Assembly (NCBI GenBank): GCA_013694825.1
Contig: JACDBR010000221.1
Span: 1 to 6,058 of the forward strand
Reading direction: 5' to 3'
Source: Solirubrobacterales bacterium
GTDB lineage: Bacteria > Actinomycetota > Thermoleophilia > Solirubrobacterales > 70-9
Length of the DNA: 6,058 nt
In this document: positions 1 through 4,165 of the stretch, one piece after another
Numbering within the stretch: position 1 is the stretch's first letter
Layout of the letters: every line of letters begins with the position of its first letter
Program-made: the position numbers and the translations under genes
Notes under the pieces: model-generated
The model's input: the letters and a program-made list of their open reading frames with translations, nothing else
The model's database searches: none
Told to the model about the DNA's origin: nothing

Positions 1-1
1 G

Positions 2-259
2 TCATGCCGTCACCTGCGACGGGGCAGGGAGCAGAGCTGCGGTGAGCTGTTGCTCGGCCTGCTCCCGGTAGTCGGCGATCAGGGCCAAGGCTTCGTCACG
101 CTTGCCGGCGGAGCAGGCGGCTTCGACCTCGCGCCGCATCGCTCGCCAGTCGGCGACAACCCGAGGGGGTTGGTCGGCCTCGGGTAGCTGTTCCCAAAGC
201 CGGCGGATCCTTCGAGCGGTCAGGGCCAGCTCGGCGTTGACACCGGGTAGGGCCGCCAT
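2..259 (-). CDS. Small hypothetical helical protein, third gene of the accessory cassette
   Basis: An 85-residue protein that I do not recognise. It is rich in Ala, Arg, Glu and Leu, has no signal peptide, membrane segment or cysteine pair (a single Cys near residue 49), and reads as two or three amphipathic helices, for example residues 8-25 and 36-73. Codons end mostly in G or C, which supports a real gene. ATG at 257-259 is the only usable start in this frame: no ATG, GTG or TTG occurs between it and the in-frame stop upstream. No good Shine-Dalgarno site lies close to it. It follows the helix-turn-helix gene by 42 nt on the same strand, so it is probably the last gene of one transcript. 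A DNA-binding accessory or mobile-element helper role would be inference from position only. Confidence 0.6.
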   Translation of the reverse strand: MAALPGVNAELALTARRIRRLWEQLPEADQPPRVVADWRAMRREVEAACSAGKRDEALALIADYREQAEQQLTAALLPAPSQVTA

Positions 260-301
260 CAGCTTCGCACCGCGGCCTCGTCGCGACCAACGTGGGCTAC
301 G

Positions 302-691
302 TCAACTCCTTGGTCCGTCGCGCCCTCGCCCCACAGCGAAGCGGTCGAGACCTCGACCGAGAACTCGTCGACGTGACCCGACCGTGACGCCTTCGAGCTC
401 GCCTCGGTCGAGCATCCGGCCGATCGTCCGGGCCGAGAGGCCCAGGATCTCGGCAGCCTTTCGCTGGGTGAGAACATCGCCCCCAGTCTTGGCGAGCTCC
501 GGGACGGTGTCGCCTTTGTTGTCGTCGTCTGTCGCCCCGCGTCCGGCCTCGATCGCGGCGTGCTGGAGGTCGATCAGACCGGGCGGGCACGGCTTGTCGG
601 CGCGCTCGAGGTGACGGCGATGGAGCTCGATCGCGACTGCCAAGTGGCCGGCGGTGGTGCGGTCGACGTTCAGCACCAGCAGCCGGGTCAT
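302..691 (-). CDS. Helix-turn-helix DNA-binding protein, excisionase/MerR-like (HTH_17 type)
   Basis: A 129-residue protein with a C-terminal winged helix-turn-helix at about residues 73-118. The pattern is LTQRKAAEILGLSARTIGRML, then DRGELEGVTVGSRRRV, then LDRFA: helix, turn, recognition helix and wing, as in excisionase (Xis) and BldC/MerR-like proteins. These bind short direct repeats and act as recombination directionality factors or regulators. The first 70 residues (LLVLNVDRTTAGHLAVAIELHRRHLERA) are not a domain I can name. They are followed by an acidic linker, GATDDDNKGD. The start codon overlaps the stop of the upstream zinc-ribbon gene in an ATGA (688-691), which implies translational coupling. 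A role in excision is inferred from the domain and the tRNA-adjacent context. A plain transcription regulator is equally possible. Confidence 0.78.
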   Translation of the reverse strand: MTRLLVLNVDRTTAGHLAVAIELHRRHLERADKPCPPGLIDLQHAAIEAGRGATDDDNKGDTVPELAKTGGDVLTQRKAAEILGLSARTIGRMLDRGELEGVTVGSRRRVLGRGLDRFAVGRGRDGPRS

Positions 692-978
692 GCCGCCACC
701 GTCGACGACCTCTTGCGGCGCAGCCTCTCCCAGCGCAGCGACGGGCGGTACCGGAGCTTGGACAGGTCAGCGCATGTGACGCACAGGATCTCTCGCGGCG
801 TGTGTCGGTAGACGCAGTCCGCGCCTTCCCGCAGCGAGCCGCCGCAGCGATTGCAGCAGGCGCTGCGGCTGACGATGGTGATGTAGTGACGACCGGCGTA
901 GTTCTCGCGCTGGCCGCGCTGCGCTTCGCCAATCGCGGCCCGAGCGCGTCTTTTCCGTTCGCGTGACCTATAGCTCAA
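688..978 (-). CDS. Small Cys4 zinc-ribbon protein, first gene of the cassette
   Basis: A 96-residue basic protein with a putative zinc ribbon. CNRC at residues 42-45 and CVTC at 66-69 are separated by 20 residues, with extra cysteines at 41 and 55. The N-terminus (SYRSRERKRRARAAIG) and C-terminus (RWERLRRKRSS) are strongly basic, so nucleic-acid binding is likely. Such short zinc-ribbon proteins are common in actinobacterial prophages and integrative elements. The start is a TTG at 976-978, chosen because a strong Shine-Dalgarno run (GGAAGGAA) sits 7 nt upstream of it. It is the first gene of a three-gene minus-strand unit and overlaps the next gene by 4 nt. No specific function can be assigned. 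Confidence 0.68.
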   Translation of the reverse strand: MSYRSRERKRRARAAIGEAQRGQRENYAGRHYITIVSRSACCNRCGGSLREGADCVYRHTPREILCVTCADLSKLRYRPSLRWERLRRKRSSTVAA

Positions 979-985
979 GGGAGGC

Positions 986-993
986 TTCCTTCC
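986..993 (-). promoter_or_regulatory. Ribosome binding site deciding a TTG start
   Basis: The minus strand reads GGAAGGAA, then 7 nt, then TTG at 978-976. It is the strongest Shine-Dalgarno site I noted in the window and fixes the start of the zinc-ribbon gene. The site lies inside an imperfect dyad (AAGGAAGCCTCCCTT) that could partly mask it. Confidence 0.6.
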
Positions 994-1475
994 GTTGTGT
1001 GGGCGCAGGGGCTAGCTGCCCTTACCGGACGCTTCGCCTGCGAGATCAGGGGGTGCCGCCGTGAGCAGAAGGACCAATCCGCTCGCTCTCCGCTCCCATA
1101 CGGTCGAGGTCGGGTATCGCGCCTTCGCTGTACGAGCTGGCCGTCCGAATCCGAGCTTCAACCGCGGCGCCTCGTCGTCGATCTGCCTAGATCACGCGCC
1201 GGTCTGGTCAGGACCCCCGCGGGGCTTATGGCGGCTGCTGGGTTCCCGGGCTACCGGGCGTCCGCGGGCTAGCCGATAAGCGCCTCGCGGGCAGTGGTGC
1301 GCGGAAAGCTCTCGCAGTGGTGCGAGAAGTGGTGCAAACCACTCGACGGCGTTGGTGGGCGTGTCGCGCCGAGTCGGTTCGTGTCGCAAGGCGAGAGGCC
1401 GGAACCGCGCTGGTCGTGCGCGATCCCGGCACTCCCTGGCTTGGCTGTCGCCCGCGGTCGGACCGAGGGAGACAG
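994..1475. other. Gene-poor region between the accessory cassette and tRNA-Pro
   Basis: About 480 bases with no reading frame I would defend on either strand. Candidate frames are Arg/Pro/Ser-rich and lack good start signals, and those near the right end run through the tRNA. It contains a perfect 10-bp palindrome CCCCGCGGGG (1215-1224), the repeat and hairpin cluster at 1291-1343, and just beyond the tRNA 3' end a small fold (CTGTC paired with GACAG around CGGTCCGACCG, about 1445-1475). If the cassette belongs to an integrated element, this is where the attachment-site arm would lie. No integrase is present here. Confidence 0.45.
1291..1343. repeat. Repeated AGTGGTGC motif with two adjacent hairpins
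   Basis: AGTGGTGC occurs three times in the same orientation, at 1293-1300, 1316-1323 and 1328-1335. Starts are 23 and 12 bp apart, close to two and one helical turns. The second copy lies in a perfect inverted repeat, TCTCGCA-GTGG-TGCGAGA (1310-1327). The third lies in AGTGGT-GCAA-ACCACT (1328-1343), a 6-bp stem closed by a GCAA tetraloop. The two hairpins abut with no gap. Direct repeats in helical phase suit a protein-binding array such as Xis or integrase arm sites. The hairpins suggest an alternative role as structured RNA. Confidence 0.5.
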
Positions 1476-1549
1476 TCGGGGCGACTGGATTTGAACCAGC
1501 GACCTTTCGGCCCCCAGCCGAATGCGCTACCAAACTGCGCCACGCCCCG
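1476..1549 (-). tRNA. tRNA-Pro(GGG)
   Basis: A 74-nt cloverleaf without encoded CCA. The acceptor CGGGGCG pairs fully with CGCCCCG and the discriminator is A. U8, A14, G18-G19 and A21 are present, and the D-stem GCGC/GCGC is perfect. The anticodon stem TTCGG/CCGAA encloses CTGGGGG, giving anticodon GGG with U33. The T-arm is GCTGG-TTCAAAT-CCAGT with one G-U pair. Everything is canonical, so this gene should be functional. Its 3' end points left toward the accessory cassette, the usual geometry for a tRNA used as an integration target. Confidence 0.95.
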
Positions 1550-1558
1550 TGGGCGGCG

Positions 1559-1564
1559 AGTCTA
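1559..1564 (-). promoter_or_regulatory. Candidate -10 element of tRNA-Pro
   Basis: The minus strand reads TAGACT (TANNNT form) exactly 9 nt before the mature tRNA 5' end. Transcription would then start within a few bases of it. No clear -35 hexamer is visible. The same 9-nt spacing is seen at tRNA-Gly and tRNA-Leu(UAG). Confidence 0.4.
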
Positions 1565-1595
1565 TCGGCCGTTCCGCCGGCCTGGATGGGAACAT

Positions 1596-1760
1596 ATGTT
1601 TGTGATGGAGCCTGTTCCCTCGCTGCAGAAGTGCTACCGGTGCCGTGCCCTCAAGCCGGTCGACGAGTGCGAAGTCGTCTGCGCCCACTGCCGTCGGCGC
1701 CGAACCGCTCGTCGCAGACGGGCGCTGCGCTTCGTTCTTACGGACGGACCTTCGGGCTGA
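1596..1760 (+). CDS. Possible 54-aa zinc-ribbon microprotein between two tRNA genes
   Basis: A 54-residue frame beginning MFVMEPVPSLQKCYRCRALK. CYRC at residues 13-16 and CAHC at 29-32 are 12 residues apart, with another Cys at 25, followed by a very basic tail (RRRRTARRRR). The spacing of two CxxC pairs fits a compact zinc ribbon or knuckle that could bind nucleic acid. The frame is open much further upstream, but that part overlaps the antisense of tRNA-Pro and is not protein-like, so I chose the internal ATG. A weak purine-rich site (GGATGGGA) precedes it by about 6 nt. An alternative start is ATG at 1605. It lies opposite to both flanking tRNA genes. It could be real or a lucky frame; the paired CxxC motifs are the main support. 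Confidence 0.5.
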   Translation: MFVMEPVPSLQKCYRCRALKPVDECEVVCAHCRRRRTARRRRALRFVLTDGPSG

Positions 1761-1769
1761 ACTCCGGAG

Positions 1770-1841
1770 AGCGGGCGACGGGGGTCGAACCCGTTCTTTG
1801 AGCTTGGAAGGCTCACGTGCAGCCGTTAACACCTCGCCCGC
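1770..1841 (-). tRNA. tRNA-Gly(UCC), with unusual core positions
   Basis: A 72-nt cloverleaf without encoded CCA. The acceptor GCGGGCG/CGCCCGC is perfect, with discriminator U as expected for glycine. The anticodon stem TGAGC/GCTCA encloses CTTCCAA, giving UCC. The T-arm ACGGG-TTCGACC-CCCGT is perfect. The D-stem GTGT/GCAC pairs with one G-U. Oddities: the base after the acceptor stem is A where U8 is nearly invariant, and the D-loop TAACGGCT has U where A14 and A21 are expected. It reads as if a T was inserted before AACGGCT and an A lost after it. Identity elements are intact, but the tertiary core may be weakened. Confidence 0.88.
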
Positions 1842-1850
1842 GTGCGGCTG

Positions 1851-1856
1851 ATCTTA
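1851..1856 (-). promoter_or_regulatory. Candidate -10 element of tRNA-Gly
   Basis: The minus strand reads TAAGAT, exactly 9 nt before the mature tRNA 5' end, as at the tRNA-Pro gene. No convincing -35 hexamer was found. Confidence 0.4.
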
Positions 1857-1904
1857 CGTAGCGCACGCCGCGAAACGAACGGCCGTCCGCGGCGGCGGCC
1901 GCGC

Positions 1905-2480
1905 TCAGCCTCGCGCCAGCCCGAAGTCGATCGTGTAGGTCCCGGCCGAGTAGCCGACCCTCCCGGGAGCCTTGTCGTGGAAGCCGATCCCGGCCTCGCG
2001 GTAGGTGCGGCTGAGGATCGCGGCCCGGTGTGGGGGGCTGTGCATCCAGGCCTTGACGATCTTGAACGCGGTGCCGAGCTCGCCGCCGCCCCAGGCGATG
2101 TTCTCGCTGTACGCGTAGCGCGAGAGGCCACTTCGCAGATAGCTGACCTGGCGCAGCCGTCCCTCGAGGGAGGGCTCGCCGCTGCATTGGTGGGAGAAGC
2201 AGCGCTTGGAGACCATGACCCGGTTGTGGCGCATGGCCGCACGCTGAAGCTTGCGATCGCGGTGAAGCCGCCCGAGATCGTGGTGGCGACGCTGCTTGTT
2301 GACCAGGCAGAGAACCGCGTCGCGCGCCTGGCCGGAGCGAAGCTGGTTCGGCGACTTGCCGGCTCCGGGGCAATCGGCCTTCGCATGCGCGACTGGCGCG
2401 TTGAGGGCCCCGAGCGTCAGTGCCGCGAGCAGAGCCGCCAGCGCGGCGAGGAGGACTTGGATGCGGAGGGTATGCGCCAT
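1905..2480 (-). CDS. Secreted CAP/SCP-domain protein (YkwD-like), intact motif set
   Basis: A 191-residue protein. Residues 1-33 are a classic signal peptide: a basic start, the hydrophobic run VLLAALAALLAALTLGAL, and AHA before the likely cleavage. The rest is a bacterial CAP (CAP/SCP) domain of the YkwD type. RHNRVMV lies near residue 85, CFSHQC at 94-99 (domain His97), SENIAWGGG at 125-133 (Glu126), WMHSPPHRAAIL at 145-156 (His151) and REAGIGF at 161-167. His97, Glu126 and His151 are the residues expected around the CAP cavity. Cys37/Cys58 and Cys94/Cys99 could form disulfides outside the cell. The biochemical role of bacterial CAP proteins is not settled; lipid, peptidoglycan or cation binding has been proposed for the family. 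A diverged paralogue lies 158 bp upstream on the same strand. Confidence 0.9.
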   Translation of the reverse strand: MAHTLRIQVLLAALAALLAALTLGALNAPVAHAKADCPGAGKSPNQLRSGQARDAVLCLVNKQRRHHDLGRLHRDRKLQRAAMRHNRVMVSKRCFSHQCSGEPSLEGRLRQVSYLRSGLSRYAYSENIAWGGGELGTAFKIVKAWMHSPPHRAAILSRTYREAGIGFHDKAPGRVGYSAGTYTIDFGLARG

Positions 2481-2529
2481 GCATGGCTCAGATCGGCACT
2501 GGCCGGGCCGGCTTGACGCGAGGGCATCA

Positions 2530-2543
2530 GGGCGTGGACGCCC
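2530..2543. repeat. Inverted repeat GGGCGT-GG-ACGCCC upstream of the first CAP gene
   Basis: A perfect 6-bp-arm dyad with a 2-nt centre lies about 50 bp before the start of the CAP gene ending at 1905. On the minus strand a TAGAAC hexamer (2544-2549) abuts it directly, so it could be an operator just downstream of a -10 box. The promoter assignment is weak. Confidence 0.3.
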
Positions 2544-2611
2544 GTTCTACGAAGCCGGACGTTCGTATGAATCCTGCGCGGTCGGCTTCAGTTACGCGGC
2601 GCCTGCTCAGT

Positions 2612-2629
2612 CGGTCGCCATGGCGTCCG
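2612..2629. repeat. 18-bp near-perfect palindrome between the two CAP genes
   Basis: CGGTCGCCATGGCGTCCG is a 9-bp-arm dyad with one T-T mismatch. It begins 9 bp beyond the stop codon of the upstream CAP gene. As RNA it could fold as a 7-position stem with a CAUG loop but has no U-tail, so it could be a U-less terminator, or a DNA operator. Confidence 0.4.
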
Positions 2630-2638
2630 AGTCCGCGC

Positions 2639-3238
2639 CTAGCGGGGCTGGCGGACGGCGAGCAGGACCGTGAACGTCCCGTAGCTCGGGTCCGAGGTGC
2701 AGTTCTGGGCTTCAGAGGGGACGCCCTTGGTGACGGTGGCGCCGATGTCCCGATAGGCCTTTCCGAGCAGGATCTTGCGACTCGGTTCGTTGGCCAGCCA
2801 GGTCGCGATCATCTGCCGGACGCTCGTCGCGCAGCCGATGTTCTCGCCGTAGCTCCAGTTGCGTGCCCCGCGCAGGTAGCCCGACTTGAAGAGCCGGCCC
2901 TCGATCGAGGCCTCGCCGCGGCAGATGTGCTCGTAGCAATCCTGCTTGACCATCAGCCTCGCGTGCCGCCTCGTCGCCGTGTGGAGCTGGGCGTCGGGCC
3001 TGACCACAGCCCGGCCGGTGAGACGGCGCTGGCGGCGGATCTCGCAGACGGTCGCGGCGCGGGCCTCGGCGCGCGAGAGTCCGTCGACGGGGCGGTCCGC
3101 CGCCGGACACCCCACGCGGGCACTTGCCGTGTCGACTCCGCCGCCCGGCGCAATCGGTACGAGGGCGAGGAGGATCCCCGCCGCCGATGCCACGACGGAG
3201 CGACGGACCTGAGACCGGCTGTGTCTGAGCGCGTTCAT
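2639..3238 (-). CDS. Secreted CAP/SCP-like protein, diverged paralogue lacking the second His
   Basis: A 199-residue protein with an N-terminal export signal: basic residues 1-13, then the hydrophobic run VVASAAGILLALVPIA, with likely cleavage after ASA near residue 40. The remainder aligns by motif with the neighbouring CAP protein. RRHARLMV is near residue 92, CYEHIC at 101-106 (His104), ASIEGRLFKSGYLRG at 110-124, YGENIGC at 130-136 (Glu132) and AYRDIGATV at 161-169. The HSPPHRAAIL block is replaced by ANEPSRKILL (149-158), so the second cavity His is Ser153. It has an extra possible disulfide pair, Cys136 and Cys180. A weak SD (AGGCAGGG) abuts the ATG. Tandem duplication with loss of one site residue is the simplest reading; a binding rather than catalytic function is inferred. 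Confidence 0.85.
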   Translation of the reverse strand: MNALRHSRSQVRRSVVASAAGILLALVPIAPGGGVDTASARVGCPAADRPVDGLSRAEARAATVCEIRRQRRLTGRAVVRPDAQLHTATRRHARLMVKQDCYEHICRGEASIEGRLFKSGYLRGARNWSYGENIGCATSVRQMIATWLANEPSRKILLGKAYRDIGATVTKGVPSEAQNCTSDPSYGTFTVLLAVRQPR

Positions 3239-3318
3239 CCCTGCCTGGAGAAGAACACGGCCCAGAGGCGGAGTTTCGGTCGCGGCGCCGAAGACCGGAC
3301 CGCTTGGTCGCGGCCCGC

Positions 3319-3324
3319 TACGGT
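3319..3324 (+). promoter_or_regulatory. Candidate -10 element of tRNA-Leu(UAG)
   Basis: TACGGT lies exactly 9 nt before the tRNA 5' end, as at the Pro and Gly genes. No clear -35 was found. Its presence argues that the corrupted tRNA may still be transcribed. Confidence 0.35.
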
Positions 3325-3333
3325 CGGATGCGG

Positions 3334-3416
3334 GCGGACGTGGCGGAATTGGAAGACGCGCGTGGTTTAGTTTCTTTTTTTATTTGACCGTGGAGGTTCG
3401 AGTCCTCTCGTCCGCA
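3334..3416 (+). tRNA. tRNA-Leu(UAG), anticodon arm and variable arm corrupted; possible pseudogene
   Basis: An 83-nt class II tRNA shape. The acceptor GCGGACG/CGTCCGC is perfect, with discriminator A. U8 is present, the D-arm GCG-GAATTGGAAGA-CGC is canonical for leucine, and the T-arm is GGAGG-TTCGAGT-CCTCT with one G-U. The middle is abnormal. Anticodon-stem 5' strand CGTGG faces TCTTT, giving one Watson-Crick pair, two G-U pairs and two mismatches. The loop TTTAGTT places UAG at 34-36 but U at position 37, where purine is expected and where TrmD normally methylates G37. Bases 3371-3385 are T-rich with a run of seven T, and the variable arm TTTTATTTGACCGT has no stem. Total length is normal, so this is replacement rather than an intron. 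It is either a decayed tRNA gene or a local sequence error. Confidence 0.75.
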
Positions 3417-3455
3417 TTCGGGCCCGGCAGCGCCCAATAAGCTTTCGGGTCTTCC

Positions 3456-3528
3456 GGGGGAGTGAGTTAGCGGCCTATTCGCTCGGTCTCCAAAACCGAG
3501 AACCCGGGTTCGAATCCCGGCTCCCCCG
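3456..3528 (+). tRNA. tRNA-Trp(CCA) with a mispaired D-stem
   Basis: A 73-nt cloverleaf without encoded CCA. The acceptor GGGGGAG/CTCCCCC is perfect and the discriminator G fits tryptophan. The anticodon stem TCGGT/ACCGA encloses CTCCAAA, giving CCA. The T-arm CCGGG-TTCGAAT-CCCGG is perfect. U8, A14, G18-G19 and A21 all fall in place. The D-stem does not: AGTT faces TTCG, leaving one Watson-Crick pair of four, with two U-U mismatches. An alternative AGCG/CGCT pairing (3469-3472 with 3480-3483) would steal the first base of the anticodon stem. A TAAGCT hexamer at 3438-3443 could be its own -10, or it may be read through from the tRNA-Leu 40 bp upstream. Confidence 0.85.
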
Positions 3529-3619
3529 CTCGCCCGTTACACCCAATGCCTTGCGGGCGCCGTGGCCTGCCACGTCACCAATCGCACACAAGAGACCTCC
3601 CGAGGAATAACCTTCGCGC

Positions 3620-4117
3620 ATGGCTAAGTCAGAGGAGGACCAGGGCAAGGAGCTCTGGCGGCCTAACCGGCACAAGGCGACGTCGAAGACCACCAAGCTG
3701 GTCGTCGCGATCGTGTTGCTGATCTCGGCCGGCCTCCTGGCCGTCGTCACGATCGGCGGCTGGGAGCGACTCCAGAGCACCGGCGCCGCCGTGCTGACGA
3801 TCATCTTCGGCGTCCTCTACATCTTCTTCGCGATCCTCGTGATCCGCTGGAACCGGGGCATACTGCCGGTCATTGCGGCGCTCGCCGTGCTGATAGCGAT
3901 CTTCGGTGCCGTCTCCGTGCCGAGCTGGTTCGACCGCGCCAAGGACGGCCTCGACTCGCCGATACTGCCCGAGGACCTGCTCGGGATGCTGACCGTGCTT
4001 GTGGTCGTCGTCCAGCTCGTTCTTGTTGCTGTGGCGATGGTTGCCTTCCAGCAGGAGTGGAACGTCGAGGAGGAGCGCCCGACCGGCGAGGGCCGAATGG
4101 CGGGCGAGCCGGCCTGA
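3620..4117 (+). CDS. Four-helix integral membrane protein, unknown function
   Basis: A 165-residue protein. A charged cytoplasmic-looking N-terminus (residues 1-25, Lys/Glu/Arg-rich) is followed by four hydrophobic segments at about 26-46, 56-76, 80-100 and 121-143, and an acidic tail (EWNVEEERPTGEGRM). Between helices 3 and 4 lies a polar loop, SWFDRAKDGLDSPILPEDLLG. I do not recognise the family and see no catalytic motif. An even number of helices puts both ends on the same side, probably inside. GAGGA lies 13 nt before the ATG, rather far for an SD. A TAACCT hexamer 6 nt before the ATG would fit a leaderless transcript. The gene starts 91 bp after tRNA-Trp and converges with the SRAP gene. 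Confidence 0.82.
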   Translation: MAKSEEDQGKELWRPNRHKATSKTTKLVVAIVLLISAGLLAVVTIGGWERLQSTGAAVLTIIFGVLYIFFAILVIRWNRGILPVIAALAVLIAIFGAVSVPSWFDRAKDGLDSPILPEDLLGMLTVLVVVVQLVLVAVAMVAFQQEWNVEEERPTGEGRMAGEPA

Positions 4118-4149
4118 GGCGCTTCTGCGCCCCCGCTGCGCTCGTGCGC
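4118..4149. terminator. Two short GC hairpins between convergent genes
   Basis: GGCGC-TTCT-GCGCC (4118-4131) begins at the base after the stop codon of the membrane protein gene, and GCGC-TCGT-GCGC (4138-4149) follows. No T-run follows on either strand. They sit in the 48-bp gap between convergent genes, so a U-less bidirectional terminator is plausible but unproven. Confidence 0.35.
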
Positions 4150-4165
4150 GTGCGGCCCCGACGTC

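Noticed and set aside
306..311. AAGGAG on the minus strand as an SD for the 85-aa gene
   Set aside because: It is 46 nt before that ATG. The only nearby start (TTG at 288-290) is 15 nt away and opens a frame with no protein-like features.
297..932. Minus-strand 211-aa frame overlapping the zinc-ribbon and HTH genes
   Set aside because: Low-complexity Arg/Ala/Ser composition with no motif. The two genes in the other frames have a clear SD, a 4-nt coupling overlap and domains.
994..1290. Small plus-strand frames starting at 997 and 1061
   Set aside because: No SD, biased Arg/Ser/Pro composition, and no recognisable motif. Nothing distinguishes them from random GC-rich frames.
1192..1801. Long frames on both strands across the tRNA-Pro gene, with GFEPATF-like and AGSNPVAP-like peptides
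   Set aside because: These peptides are the well-known artefact of translating tRNA sequence. The tRNA structure explains the region.
1842..3370. Long plus-strand frames of 224 and 316 aa opposite the CAP genes
   Set aside because: High-GC antisense shadows. The minus-strand frames have signal peptides and conserved CAP motifs, and these have none.
3366..3385. T-run inside tRNA-Leu as an intron or an intrinsic terminator
   Set aside because: The tRNA has normal total length, leaving no room for an intron. No GC hairpin directly precedes the T-run as in a terminator.
3475..3804. Minus-strand 109-aa frame
   Set aside because: It covers tRNA-Trp antisense (RDSNPGSRF) and the opposite strand of the membrane protein gene.
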